Positions 50,781 to 59,348 are shown, numbered from the stretch's first letter. The stretch is DNA of 64,000 bases from Paenibacillus plantarum (GCF_013141695.1 NZ_WHNY01000075.1:682001-746000); one strand, 5' to 3'. Notes: generated by a model not told the origin, from the letters alone. A program made the numbers and translations.

Positions 50781-52109
50781 ATGACAGAAAAGGTTAAAGT
50801 AGTTACTCTCGGATGCGAGAAGAATTTAGTTGATTCCGAGATTATGTCAGGTTTAATTCATGGCCGTGGTTTCCAACTTGTAGATAACAAGGAAGATGCT
50901 ACAGTCATTATCGTGAACACTTGCGGGTTCATTGATGCAGCTAAAGAAGAATCCGTAAATACAATTTTGGATATGGCAGAACTGAAACAAACAGCGAATC
51001 TCAAGGCGCTAATCGTTTCAGGCTGTTTAACACAACGATACAAAAAGCAGTTAATGGAAGAGATGCCTGAGATCGATGGCATTGTAGGTACGGGTGATTT
51101 TGATAAAATTAATCACATTGTGGACGAAGCGCTTAGAGGGAAGAAACCGGTTCTAGTAGGGAATCCGGTATTTAACTATGACGCTGACCTTCCTAGACTG
51201 ATGACGACTCCTCGTTATACAGCCTATGTGAAAATTGCAGAAGGTTGCGATAACGCTTGTACATTCTGCTCCATTCCCATTATGCGCGGTGCTTTTAAGA
51301 GCAGAAGTATGGAATCGGTCGTTGCAGAAGTTGCTAACCTTGCGGCTCAAGGCGTTAAGGAAATTAGCTTAATTGCCCAAGATTCCACAAACTATGGAAC
51401 GGATATCTATGATAGCTTCATGCTTCCTACCTTGCTGAACAAAGTAAGTGAAGTTGAAGGCATTGAGTGGGTACGTCTGCACTATGCATATCCGGGCTTC
51501 TTCAGTGATGAACTGATTGAAGTGATGGCAACGAATCCTAAAGTATGCAAGTACATTGATATGCCTTTACAGCATAGTGAAGATTCTATTCTTAAACGTA
51601 TGCGTAGACCTGGCCGTCAAAAGGATACGCGTGAACTTGTTCGTAAAATTCGCGAATCCATTCCTGATGTTGCTTTGCGTACGTCGCTTATTGTTGGTTT
51701 CCCAGGTGAGACTGAACAAGATTTTGAGAACTTGAAACAATTCGTGCGTGATGTTCAGTTCGATCGACTTGGTGTGTTTGCCTACTCCAAAGAAGATGAT
51801 ACGCCAGCAGCAAGACTGCCGGATCAAGTGCCTGATGATGTGAAGGAATACCGGGCTAACGCAATTATGGAAATTCAACGTGAAATTTCAAATATTCGCG
51901 GCGGTCGACGTATTGGGCAAGAAATTGACGTGCTTATTGAAAGATACGATGGCAGAAGCGACGTTTATATTGGGCGCTCCCAATTCGACGCACCTGAAAT
52001 TGATGGTGAAGTATTCGTATCAAATGCTAAATTGAACATTGGAGAACTTGCGAAAGTTCGTGTTACCCACTCCTATGAGTTTGACTTATCCGGGGAGGTA
52101 ATTGCATGA
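50781..52109 (+). CDS. rimO: Ribosomal protein S12 methylthiotransferase RimO
   Basis: 442 residues from ATG 50781, 10 bases after GGAGG; the open frame starts at 50727 inside the promoter. Three cysteines of the N-terminal UPF0004 domain are seen in VVTLGCEKNLVDSE, VNTCGFID and VSGCLTQRY. The radical-SAM cluster motif is GCDNACTFCSIPIMRG, and a C-terminal TRAM domain ends the protein. LGCEKNLVDSE and the PLQHSEDSILKRMRRPG region favour RimO over MiaB. It methylthiolates Asp-88/89 of S12. B. subtilis lacks RimO, so this gene is extra compared with that locus. Overlaps pgsA (ATGA). Confidence 0.93.
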   Translation: MTEKVKVVTLGCEKNLVDSEIMSGLIHGRGFQLVDNKEDATVIIVNTCGFIDAAKEESVNTILDMAELKQTANLKALIVSGCLTQRYKKQLMEEMPEIDGIVGTGDFDKINHIVDEALRGKKPVLVGNPVFNYDADLPRLMTTPRYTAYVKIAEGCDNACTFCSIPIMRGAFKSRSMESVVAEVANLAAQGVKEISLIAQDSTNYGTDIYDSFMLPTLLNKVSEVEGIEWVRLHYAYPGFFSDELIEVMATNPKVCKYIDMPLQHSEDSILKRMRRPGRQKDTRELVRKIRESIPDVALRTSLIVGFPGETEQDFENLKQFVRDVQFDRLGVFAYSKEDDTPAARLPDQVPDDVKEYRANAIMEIQREISNIRGGRRIGQEIDVLIERYDGRSDVYIGRSQFDAPEIDGEVFVSNAKLNIGELAKVRVTHSYEFDLSGEVIA

Positions 52110-52690
52110 ACTTAGCTAACCGCATCACCGTAGCGAGAATTTTATTAGTACCCATCATCATGTTCTTTTTGTTGATTAAGGTAAAATTTCCTCAAATACG
52201 GATAGAGGAGTTTAGCATAACGTATAATCAAATTATTGCTGCTTTAATTTTTATTATTGCTGCGAGTACAGATAGCTTAGATGGTTACATTGCTAGGAAA
52301 CGTAATCTTGTTACGAATTTGGGCAAGCTTTTGGATCCATTGGCAGACAAGCTGCTTGTTACCGCTGTACTTGTTTCATTAGTAGAAATGGATAAAGTTG
52401 ATGCTTGGATCGTTATTGTCATTATTAGCAGAGAATGGGCTGTGACTGGACTTCGTCAAATTGCCCTCTTAGAGGGTACAGTCATGGCGGCCAGCAAATG
52501 GGGCAAAGCGAAAACCGCGGCTCAAATTACAGCCATCATTGCACTGCTGATTAATAATTTTCCATTTACGTTTCTAGATTTTCCCTTTGATGTTATAGCT
52601 AGTTGGGCTGCAGCAATTATTACCGTTTATTCAGGTGTGGAATATTTCGTTAAAAATAAACATGTCATAGACTTTTCTGAAAAGTCATAG
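52106..52690 (+). CDS. pgsA: CDP-diacylglycerol-glycerol-3-phosphate 3-phosphatidyltransferase
   Basis: 194 residues, ATG 52106 overlapping the rimO stop, behind GGGGAGGT. The CDP-alcohol phosphotransferase motif reads DSLDGYIARKRNLVTNLGKLLDPLADK. About four or five membrane spans. It makes phosphatidylglycerol phosphate from the CDP-diacylglycerol that CdsA produces. It is the essential gene for PG and cardiolipin. Confidence 0.97.
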   Translation: MNLANRITVARILLVPIIMFFLLIKVKFPQIRIEEFSITYNQIIAALIFIIAASTDSLDGYIARKRNLVTNLGKLLDPLADKLLVTAVLVSLVEMDKVDAWIVIVIISREWAVTGLRQIALLEGTVMAASKWGKAKTAAQITAIIALLINNFPFTFLDFPFDVIASWAAAIITVYSGVEYFVKNKHVIDFSEKS

Positions 52691-52704
52691 TTCCATTAAA
52701 CGTT

Positions 52705-52755
52705 ACCTCTAAACGCGGTCGATCAATAATGAGCGATCACGTTAGAGGTTTTCTC
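52705..52755 (+). terminator. Terminator after pgsA
   Basis: ACCTCTAA (52705-52712) pairs with TTAGAGGT (52742-52749); the loop contains further complementary ATCG/CGAT segments; TTTTC follows. Confidence 0.7.
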
Positions 52756-52775
52756 ATTTTAAGGAGGTTGCATAA

Positions 52776-54026
52776 ATGAAAGCAGAAATCATTGCGGTAG
52801 GAACAGAACTGTTGCTTGGTCAAATCGTGAATACCAATGCGCAGTTTATTTCTAGAGAATGTGCAGCACTAGGGATTGATATGTACTTTCAAACGGTTGT
52901 TGGTGATAATGAACAGCGCTTGTTGGACAGCCTTCGCTTAGCTGCTTCTCGAGCTGATGTTGTGATCTGTACAGGAGGATTAGGGCCAACGCAGGATGAT
53001 CTGACTAAGGATGTATTAGCTACACTGACTGGCCGTAATCTGGTGCTTCACGAGCCTTCTATGGAGGCTATTTCTGAGATGTTTGCTTCTAGAGGGATTC
53101 ATATGGTGGAAAGCAATCGTCGTCAAGCACTTATGCTAGAAGGAAGCGATCCCTTACATAACGAGACAGGTTTGGCTGTAGGAAATGCGCTCACATTCGA
53201 AGGGACACATTTCGTGCTTTTACCGGGACCTCCGAAAGAAATGAAACCGATGTTTACCAAATATGCGATGCCGTGGCTTCAATTACGAATGACAAATGAA
53301 GTTCCGCTGTATTCGAAAATGTTGAAGTTTGCAGGTATTGGTGAGTCCAATTTGGAGCATCAGTTGTTAGATTTGATTCAAACACAGACAGACCCGACAA
53401 TTGCCCCTTACGCCAAAGAAGCTGAAGTAACAATACGATTAACAACGCGTGCCTATGAGGCAGCAGAAGGCGAGCTGAAGCTGCAAGCCACGGAAGCCGA
53501 AATTAAGAAGCGCCTTGGTGAGTATCTATATGCCGATCAGGACGTCCCTATTGAAACGGTAGTCTTGCAATTGCTGGCAGCCCGCAAGAAGACGTTGACA
53601 GTCGCTGAGAGCTGTACGGGAGGTTTGATCAGTGATTTAATAACGACAGTACCAGGTAGCTCAGAATCCTTCTTAGGCGGGATTATCGTTTACTCAAACG
53701 CGTTAAAACATAAGTTGCTCGGTGTGCCAATGGATATTTTGGAGGGGGAAGGTGCTCCGGGTGCTGTTAGCAGCGAAACAGCCGTCATTTTAGCCGAACA
53801 GTTGCTAGTTAAGACTGGTAGTGACTTTGGCATCTCCGTGACCGGTGTGGCGGGTCCAAGCCCGTCTGAAGGGAAGCCTGTAGGGCTGGTCTATGTGGGA
53901 TTAGCACAGAAGGATGCGAAGACGGAAGTATTTACGCTCCAACTTTCAGGCAATAGGGAGTCAATTAAATTAAGAGCTGCTAAACGTGCACTCTATCAAT
54001 TATGGAAACAGTTGAAAGAAAACTAG
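52776..54026 (+). CDS. cinA: CinA: competence/damage-inducible protein, nicotinamide-nucleotide amidase
   Basis: 416 residues, ATG 52776 behind AAGGAGG. The N-terminal COG1058/MoaB-like domain (MKAEIIAVGTELLLGQIVNTNAQFISRE, CTGGLGPTQDDLTKDVLA) hydrolyses ADP-ribose-like compounds. The C-terminal CinA domain (LTVAESCTGGLISDLITTVPGSSESFLGGIIVYSNALKHKLLGV, SVTGVAGPSPSEGKPVGLVYVGL) has NMN deamidase activity. It is upstream of recA, as in streptococci and bacilli, but a terminator and the recA promoter separate them. Confidence 0.95.
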   Translation: MKAEIIAVGTELLLGQIVNTNAQFISRECAALGIDMYFQTVVGDNEQRLLDSLRLAASRADVVICTGGLGPTQDDLTKDVLATLTGRNLVLHEPSMEAISEMFASRGIHMVESNRRQALMLEGSDPLHNETGLAVGNALTFEGTHFVLLPGPPKEMKPMFTKYAMPWLQLRMTNEVPLYSKMLKFAGIGESNLEHQLLDLIQTQTDPTIAPYAKEAEVTIRLTTRAYEAAEGELKLQATEAEIKKRLGEYLYADQDVPIETVVLQLLAARKKTLTVAESCTGGLISDLITTVPGSSESFLGGIIVYSNALKHKLLGVPMDILEGEGAPGAVSSETAVILAEQLLVKTGSDFGISVTGVAGPSPSEGKPVGLVYVGLAQKDAKTEVFTLQLSGNRESIKLRAAKRALYQLWKQLKEN

Positions 54027-54059
54027 AAATCCTCTATAATCAGAGTTAGTTAACGGAAG

Positions 54060-54096
54060 AACCGTAGCAAAGCGATAACTTTGTTACGGTTTTTTG
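54060..54096 (+). terminator. Terminator after cinA
   Basis: AACCGTA-G-CAAAG and CTTTG-T-TACGGTT form a 12-bp stem with one mismatch, followed by TTTTT. Confidence 0.85.
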
Positions 54097-54112
54097 TTTG
54101 TTCGCAAAAAAA

Positions 54113-54126
54113 CGAATGTATGTTCG
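54113..54126 (+). promoter_or_regulatory. LexA (SOS) box upstream of recA
   Basis: CGAATGTATGTTCG differs from the Bacillus consensus CGAACRNRYGTTYG at one base (T for C). It lies 9 bases before the recA -35. A Gram-positive SOS operator exactly here is expected for recA. Confidence 0.85.
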
Positions 54127-54135
54127 AAAAAATGC

Positions 54136-54164
54136 TTGGCAAACATGCCAAAACAAGTTATCAT
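54136..54164 (+). promoter_or_regulatory. recA promoter with a palindromic -35 region
   Basis: TTGGCA (54136-54141), a 17-base spacer and TATCAT (54159-54164); each hexamer has one mismatch to consensus. The -35 is one arm of the perfect palindrome TTGGCA-AACA-TGCCAA (54136-54151). A second -10-like TATAAT lies at 54170-54175. Confidence 0.7.
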
Positions 54165-54195
54165 ATACCTATAATGATAGAAGGAAGTGGTCGTT

Positions 54196-55239
54196 TTGTC
54201 AGATCGTCGTGCCGCGCTAGATAATGCATTGCGTCAAATTGAGAAACAGTTCGGAAAAGGCTCCATTATGAAACTTGGAGAATCTACTCATATGCAAGTT
54301 GAAACGATTTCTTCGGGCTCGCTTGCTCTGGATATCGCACTTGGAATAGGCGGATTCCCACGCGGGAGAATTATTGAAGTTTACGGACCAGAGTCATCAG
54401 GTAAAACAACTGTAGCTTTACACGCGATTGCTGAAGTTCAAAGAGTGGGCGGACAAGCTGCCTTTATCGATGCGGAGCATGCGTTGGATCCTTCTTATGC
54501 AAGCAAGCTTGGTATTAATATAGATGAATTATTGCTTTCTCAACCAGATACAGGTGAGCAAGCACTTGAGATCGCGGAAGCACTTGTTCGTAGTGGCGCG
54601 GTAGATATTATTGTTATCGACTCCGTTGCAGCACTAGTACCGAAAGCAGAAATTGAAGGCGATATGGGGGATTCTCACGTAGGTCTTCAAGCGCGATTGA
54701 TGTCACAAGCGCTTCGTAAGCTGTCTGGTGCTATCAATAAATCCAAAGTTATCGCTATCTTCATTAACCAATTGCGTGAAAAGGTTGGTGTTATGTTCGG
54801 GAATCCTGAGACAACTCCGGGTGGTCGTGCATTGAAGTTCTACTCTTCCGTTCGATTGGATGTTCGTCGTATTGAAACGATCAAGCAAGGCAATGACATG
54901 GTTGGTAACCGTACGAGAATTAAGGTCGTTAAGAATAAAGTAGCACCTCCATTTAAACAAGCTGAAGTCGATATTATGTACGGTGAAGGTATCTCACGCG
55001 AAGGTAGCATTATTGATATCGGAACTGAGCTGGATATCGTGAATAAGAGCGGCGCTTGGTATTCGTATGAAGGTGAGCGTCTTGGCCAAGGACGTGAGAA
55101 CGCGAAGCAATTCTTGAAAGATAACAAAGCGATCTCCGAAACGATTGAACTAAGAATTAGAGAGAATAGTAACTTGATTAAAGTTGTTGGACCGAACACG
55201 GATGAAGAAGAAGATGAGTTGGAAACAGCTTTCGAATAG
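54196..55239 (+). CDS. recA: Recombinase RecA
   Basis: 347 residues from TTG 54196, 8 bases after AAGGAAG; a GTG at 54187 sits on the ribosome site, and RecA proteins normally begin MSDRxAALD. Walker A GPESSGKTTVALHA, IIVIDSVAALVPKAEIEGDMGDSHVG with loop L1, and FINQLREKVGVMFGNPETTPGGRALKFYSSVRLD with loop L2. The acidic tail ends DEEEDELETAFE. It is the strand-exchange protein and coprotease for LexA, whose box is in its own promoter. Confidence 0.98.
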   Translation: MSDRRAALDNALRQIEKQFGKGSIMKLGESTHMQVETISSGSLALDIALGIGGFPRGRIIEVYGPESSGKTTVALHAIAEVQRVGGQAAFIDAEHALDPSYASKLGINIDELLLSQPDTGEQALEIAEALVRSGAVDIIVIDSVAALVPKAEIEGDMGDSHVGLQARLMSQALRKLSGAINKSKVIAIFINQLREKVGVMFGNPETTPGGRALKFYSSVRLDVRRIETIKQGNDMVGNRTRIKVVKNKVAPPFKQAEVDIMYGEGISREGSIIDIGTELDIVNKSGAWYSYEGERLGQGRENAKQFLKDNKAISETIELRIRENSNLIKVVGPNTDEEEDELETAFE

Positions 55240-55261
55240 GTTTGGAAAATAGGATGGATGA

Positions 55262-55292
55262 AGCACCTTAACCTTGTGTTGGGGTGTTTTTT
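55262..55292 (+). terminator. Terminator between recA and recX
   Basis: AGCACCTTAAC (55262-55272) pairs with GTTGGGGTGTT (55278-55288) with wobble pairs, ending in a T-run at 55287-55292. Readthrough past it would explain low recX relative to recA. Confidence 0.75.
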
Positions 55293-55314
55293 CTTCATTT
55301 GGGGGATTGTTGAG

Positions 55315-56007
55315 ATGAATCACGAAGAGGAAGAATTACAAGTAATAACCAAAGTGGAAAAACAAAAACAAGGAAGACATCGCTATAACATTTATCTGAA
55401 TGAGGAGTACGCTTTTTCTGTTCATGAAGATATTCTGATCAAGCATCGTTTGAACAAAGGAGAATCCCTGTATCAGCAAGTGATTGAAGCTATCATTTTA
55501 GATGAAGAGCGAAATATGGCCTATGTAAAAGCGCTCCATATGGTAGGGAGACGTCCGCATTCCCTCTCTGAGGTGAAACGTAAACTGAAAGAGAAAGGTT
55601 TTGAAGCGCCAATTATTGATTGGGCGAGTGACAAGCTTATTGAAAATAAATACGTCAATGATGAAGAATTCGCTAAGATGTGGACGGACAACCGGGTGAT
55701 TTCTCAACGCAAAGGACGTAATCTGATTCGACAAGAACTTCAACAAAAAGGGATTCATCAAGATGTGGTTAAAAGTACCATGGAGTCAATAAATGCAGAG
55801 GATGAGTATGTCGGGGCACTGAAAATAGCGAGAACGAAATGGAAGCAAACTTCGGGAAAACTAATGGATAGAAAGCGTAAAACTGCGGCATTTCTAATGC
55901 GAAGAGGTTACACGGGGGCCATAGTTACTAAGGTTTTGGGGCTCATAAGTAATGAATCAGACGAGGAAGAGATGGAGTTTATGGAGGATGGATTCGAAGA
56001 TAATTAA
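55315..56007 (+). CDS. recX: Regulatory protein RecX
   Basis: 230 residues from ATG 55315 behind GGGGGATTG; the frame opens at 55258 inside the terminator. It is helical with RecX repeats: MVGRRPHSLSEVKRKLKEKGFEAPIIDWASDKLIENKYVNDEEFAKMWTDNRV, SQRKGRNLIRQELQQKGI and a third repeat near the C-terminus. RecX modulates RecA filaments. Location just after recA supports the call. It ends in an acidic tail. Confidence 0.93.
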   Translation: MNHEEEELQVITKVEKQKQGRHRYNIYLNEEYAFSVHEDILIKHRLNKGESLYQQVIEAIILDEERNMAYVKALHMVGRRPHSLSEVKRKLKEKGFEAPIIDWASDKLIENKYVNDEEFAKMWTDNRVISQRKGRNLIRQELQQKGIHQDVVKSTMESINAEDEYVGALKIARTKWKQTSGKLMDRKRKTAAFLMRRGYTGAIVTKVLGLISNESDEEEMEFMEDGFEDN

Positions 56008-56095
56008 TCACATTAATTAGTTGTGGAGAAACTTAATGACATTAACTATTTGCAAGTGTGTTTTGGGTCTAAATAATCAACTCTAGGACATTCGC

Positions 56096-56125
56096 TTGAC
56101 AAGCTTCTTCGACAAAAGATAAAAT
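56096..56125 (+). promoter_or_regulatory. Sigma-A promoter for rny
   Basis: TTGACA (56096-56101) is perfect; TAAAAT (56120-56125) follows after 18 bases. The predicted start near 56132 gives a leader of about 255 bases. Confidence 0.85.
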
Positions 56126-56131
56126 AACAGT

Positions 56132-56370
56132 GTATATTTTCATAATGTATTCAAAATCATACTAATTTCATTGATTTTGAGAAGGCAGCTGTAAAAACCG
56201 CCAATTTTTACACTGTTGATTATGGATTATTAGCACTATGGTGCCCTAACGCACTGTGCGCATTCATTTAAAAGCCATACTCTTACATTTTAGGGGTATG
56301 TATGACTAGTCAAACAATTGAATCGGATTAAAAAACCGAAGGTACCCCAGGCTAACACCTTGGAGAAACC
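56132..56370 (+). promoter_or_regulatory. Long multi-hairpin 5' leader of rny (unassigned RNA element)
   Basis: This is the only gap above 300 bases in the window (56008-56388). Four successive hairpins can be read. H1 is TCAAAATCA (56151-56159) with TGATTTTGA (56172-56180), 9 perfect pairs. H2 is CAG-C-TGTAAAAA (56186-56197) with TTTTTACA-CTG (56205-56215), 11 pairs and one bulge. H3 is GCAC-TATG-GTGC (56233-56244). H4 is CATACTC with GGGTATG around 56276-56302. No known riboswitch signature is recognised. RNase Y mRNA may be controlled through it, which is inference. Confidence 0.5.
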
Positions 56371-56388
56371 AACGAGGAGGTGAACAAG

Positions 56389-57930
56389 ATGATGACTGCC
56401 ATCTGGATCGCGATCATTCTCGTTGTTGGAGCTGCATGCTTAGGGATTGGTTATTTTATCCGTAAATCTCTTGCAGAAGCGAAAATTTCCAGTGCTGAAA
56501 CAGCCGCTGAGCAGATAAAAGAATCTGCCAAAAAGGAAGCAGAAGCACTGAAAAAAGAAACGGTTCTGGAAGCAAAGGACGAAGTGCACAAACTACGATC
56601 CGAAGCTGAAAAAGACATTCGTGAACGTCGGAATGAAATTCAACGACAAGAAAGACGATTGTTGCAAAAAGAGGAATCGCTGGATAAAAAATTAGAGTCT
56701 CTCGAGCGTAAAGAAGAGCTAGTAGCCAACAAAGAGAAGCGAATCGAGGATACACAAACACAAATTGATCAGCTCTATAAAAGTCAAGTTTCCGAATTGG
56801 AACGAATTTCTGGTCTTACAATGGAAGAAGCTAAGAGCATCATTCTTACTAATGTAGAGCAAGAAGTTCGTCATGAAACTGCTCAGCTAATCAAAGAGAT
56901 TGAACAACAAGCCAAAGAAGAAGGCGATAAGAAAGCACGTGAGATCATCACACTTGCTATTCAGCGTTGTGCGGCAGATCACGTAGCGGAAACTACGGTA
57001 TCCGTTGTCTCGTTGCCTAATGAAGAAATGAAGGGTCGCATTATCGGTCGTGAAGGTAGAAATATCCGAGCATTGGAAACTTTGACCGGTATTGACCTTA
57101 TTATTGATGATACACCTGAAGCAGTAATCTTATCTGGTTTTGACCCAATCCGTCGTGAAATTGCTCGCACATCACTTGAGAAACTTGTGGCGGATGGACG
57201 TATTCATCCCGCACGTATCGAAGAGATGGTTGAGAAGTCTCGCAAAGAAGTGGACGAACGTATCCGCGAATATGGGGAACAAGCGACGTTTGAAGTTGGG
57301 GTACATGGTTTGCATCCTGACTTGATCAAAATTTTGGGGCGCCTGAAGTTCAGAACAAGTTACGGACAAAACGTGTTGAAACATTCCATGGAAGTAGCGT
57401 ATCTGGCTGGTTTAATGGCCGGAGAGCTCGGGGTAGACGTAACTTTGGCGAAACGTGCCGGGCTGCTTCATGACATTGGTAAAGCGTTAGACCATGAAGT
57501 GGAAGGGTCTCACGTCGAAATCGGTGTTGAGATAGGCAAGAAATACAAAGAGCATCCTATTGTAATTAATAGTATTGCCTCACATCACGGTGATGTGGAA
57601 GCAACTTCAGTAATTGCCATGTTAGTCGGTGCTGCGGACGCATTGTCAGCGGCGAGACCAGGTGCTCGAAGAGAAACGCTAGAAACGTATATTAAACGTC
57701 TTGAGAAGCTGGAAGAGATTTCAGAATCATTTGAAGGTGTTGAGAAATCCTACGCCATTCAAGCAGGTCGTGAAGTACGTGTCATGGTGCAGCCAGAGAA
57801 AGTGGATGACACTGAAGCGTTCCGTTTAGCCCGTGATATTACGAAGAAAATCGAGGGTGAACTCGATTATCCAGGACATATTAAGGTTACGGTCATTCGC
57901 GAAACTAGAGCAGTTGAATACGCTAAATAA
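56389..57930 (+). CDS. rny: Ribonuclease Y
   Basis: 513 residues from ATG 56389, 6 bases after GAGGAGGTG; the GTG at 56380 is inside that site. One N-terminal span (AIWIAIILVVGAACLGIGYFI), a long coiled coil (about 25-190, K/E/R-rich), a KH domain (MKGRIIGREGRNIRALETLTGIDLII) and an HD domain (LKHSMEVAYLAGLM, RAGLLHDIGKALDHE). It is the membrane-bound endonuclease that starts mRNA decay in Firmicutes. Followed by ymdB as in B. subtilis. Confidence 0.97.
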   Translation: MMTAIWIAIILVVGAACLGIGYFIRKSLAEAKISSAETAAEQIKESAKKEAEALKKETVLEAKDEVHKLRSEAEKDIRERRNEIQRQERRLLQKEESLDKKLESLERKEELVANKEKRIEDTQTQIDQLYKSQVSELERISGLTMEEAKSIILTNVEQEVRHETAQLIKEIEQQAKEEGDKKAREIITLAIQRCAADHVAETTVSVVSLPNEEMKGRIIGREGRNIRALETLTGIDLIIDDTPEAVILSGFDPIRREIARTSLEKLVADGRIHPARIEEMVEKSRKEVDERIREYGEQATFEVGVHGLHPDLIKILGRLKFRTSYGQNVLKHSMEVAYLAGLMAGELGVDVTLAKRAGLLHDIGKALDHEVEGSHVEIGVEIGKKYKEHPIVINSIASHHGDVEATSVIAMLVGAADALSAARPGARRETLETYIKRLEKLEEISESFEGVEKSYAIQAGREVRVMVQPEKVDDTEAFRLARDITKKIEGELDYPGHIKVTVIRETRAVEYAK

Positions 57931-57941
57931 GAAGCAAATGC

Positions 57942-57972
57942 GAAAAGTGGCTATTATAGCCACTTTTCCTTA
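57942..57972 (+). terminator. Hairpin terminator between rny and ymdB
   Basis: GAAAAGTGGCT (57942-57952) pairs perfectly with AGCCACTTTTC (57958-57968) around ATTAT; the tail CTTATTTTC is moderately T-rich. Confidence 0.75.
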
Positions 57973-58022
57973 TTTTCAAGGCCGAATGGAATTGGGTCAT
58001 ATAAAGGAGCTCGTTTTACGTT

Positions 58023-58817
58023 ATGAAAATTGTATTTATTGGTGACATCGTAGGTTCTGTAGGAAGAAAAGCATTGAAAAATATCATGCCAAGACTTAAG
58101 CAATTACATCCGCATGCTGTCTTCATTGCCAACGGTGAGAATGCAGCCGCGGGTAAAGGGATTACGCAAGCAATTGCCAAAGAAATATATGAAATGGGCA
58201 TTCAGGCCATTACGATGGGAAACCACACATGGGATCAGAAAGAAATCTTCGATTTTATTGATCGTGACGATAAAATGGTACGTCCTGCGAACTTCCCGCC
58301 AGGTACGCCAGGCAAAGGTCATACAGTCATCAAAGTGAAGGACCAAGAACTTCTTATTATTAATTTGCAAGGACGAACATTTTTGCCGCCAATTGATTGT
58401 CCATTCCGTAAAGTGGATGACATATTGGAAGCTGATAAGAAAAAACACAAGTTTGTTTTTGTAGATTTCCATGCGGAAGCCACTTCGGAGAAAATTGCGA
58501 TGGGTTGGCATTTGGACGGGAAGGTGTCTGCGGTCGTTGGCACGCACACACACGTTCAAACAAATGATAATCGTGTATTGCCTCAAGGTACTGCGTATGT
58601 GACGGATGTGGGGATGGTAGGGCCTCGTGATGGCATCCTAGGGGTAGAACGTAACGCAGTGCTTCAGAAGTTTAAGACGCAGCTTCCTGTTCGTTTCATT
58701 ACAGATGAAGGCAAATGGCATTTTCATGCCGTTGTTATAGAATTAAACGATCAGACAGGTTTAGCTAAAGGGATTAACTTGATTAGATATGATGAAGATC
58801 AAGTATTTATGGATTAG
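58023..58817 (+). CDS. ymdB: YmdB metallophosphodiesterase
   Basis: 264 residues, ATG 58023; AAAGGAG lies 13 bases upstream, further than usual. Calcineurin-like fold: MKIVFIGDIVGSVGRKAL, FIANGENAAAGKGIT, MGNHTWDQKEIFDFI, FVDFHAEATSEKIAMGWHLDGKVSAVVGTHTHVQTND and YVTDVGMVGPRDGILG. The B. subtilis protein hydrolyses 2',3'-cAMP in vitro and controls biofilm versus motility. Position between rny and spoVS is conserved. Confidence 0.96.
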   Translation: MKIVFIGDIVGSVGRKALKNIMPRLKQLHPHAVFIANGENAAAGKGITQAIAKEIYEMGIQAITMGNHTWDQKEIFDFIDRDDKMVRPANFPPGTPGKGHTVIKVKDQELLIINLQGRTFLPPIDCPFRKVDDILEADKKKHKFVFVDFHAEATSEKIAMGWHLDGKVSAVVGTHTHVQTNDNRVLPQGTAYVTDVGMVGPRDGILGVERNAVLQKFKTQLPVRFITDEGKWHFHAVVIELNDQTGLAKGINLIRYDEDQVFMD

Positions 58818-58833
58818 TAGTAAAAACGATTAG

Positions 58834-58863
58834 TTGTAAAAATATTAGTGGTAACCGTATAAA
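58834..58863 (+). promoter_or_regulatory. Candidate promoter for spoVS
   Basis: TTGTAA (58834-58839), an 18-base spacer and TATAAA (58858-58863), a sigma-A-like pair. In B. subtilis spoVS is under sigma-H; a possible sigma-H match here (AGGT ... GAAT) is weak. Confidence 0.5.
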
Positions 58864-58946
58864 TGGGATGAGGTAGCATGTTTCGTATACCTCGTGAATA
58901 TGATGGGTATTGGAAGCTATCCATCATTTCCGAGGAGGTACTATTC

Positions 58947-59207
58947 ATGGATGTGTTAAAAGTTTCAGCAAAATCCAATCCAAACTCCGTAGCAGGTGCA
59001 TTGGCAGGCGTATTGCGTGAGCGTGGAGCCGCTGAGCTTCAAGCAATAGGTGCAGGCGCATTGAACCAAGCCATCAAAGCAGTAGCTATCGCAAGAGGGT
59101 TTGTGGCGCCTAGTGGAGTCGACTTAATATGTGTACCAGCCTTCACGGATATCGTTATTGATGGGGAGGACCGGACAGCTATTAAATTGATTGTCGAGCC
59201 TCGGTAG
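58947..59207 (+). CDS. spoVS: Stage V sporulation protein S
   Basis: 86 residues, exactly the family length, from ATG 58947 behind GAGGAGGTA; the frame opens earlier at 58878 without support. Nearly invariant sequence: DVLKVSAKSNPNSVAGALAGVLRERGAAELQAIGAGALNQAIKAVAIARGFVAPSGVDLICVPAFTDI. An Alba-like small protein affecting septation and coat/cortex stages of sporulation. It is followed by a terminator at 59284. Confidence 0.97.
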   Translation: MDVLKVSAKSNPNSVAGALAGVLRERGAAELQAIGAGALNQAIKAVAIARGFVAPSGVDLICVPAFTDIVIDGEDRTAIKLIVEPR

Positions 59208-59283
59208 ACGGTAAGGCAACTGTATAAGTGTTGACTTTCATGACTGACAGCCAGTTAATCGAAATGTTATCACAGTACCTCTG

Positions 59284-59306
59284 AAACCTCTGTATAGAGG
59301 TTTTTG
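59284..59306 (+). terminator. Terminator after spoVS
   Basis: AAACCTCT-GTAT-AGAGGTTT (59284-59303) is perfect and is followed by TT. Confidence 0.85.
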
Positions 59307-59348
59307 TGCTGTTTGGACATAAAGTGCGATGAGTGGAGGCGGGTTATA

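Noticed and set aside
58104..58586. A 160-codon minus-strand open frame
   Set aside because: It lies fully within ymdB, which has strong family motifs; no ribosome site and unusual composition.
58868..58899. Sigma-H promoter for spoVS
   Set aside because: AGGT with GAAT resembles the sigma-H elements, but flanking bases and spacing do not fit; a sigma-A-like pair upstream is better.
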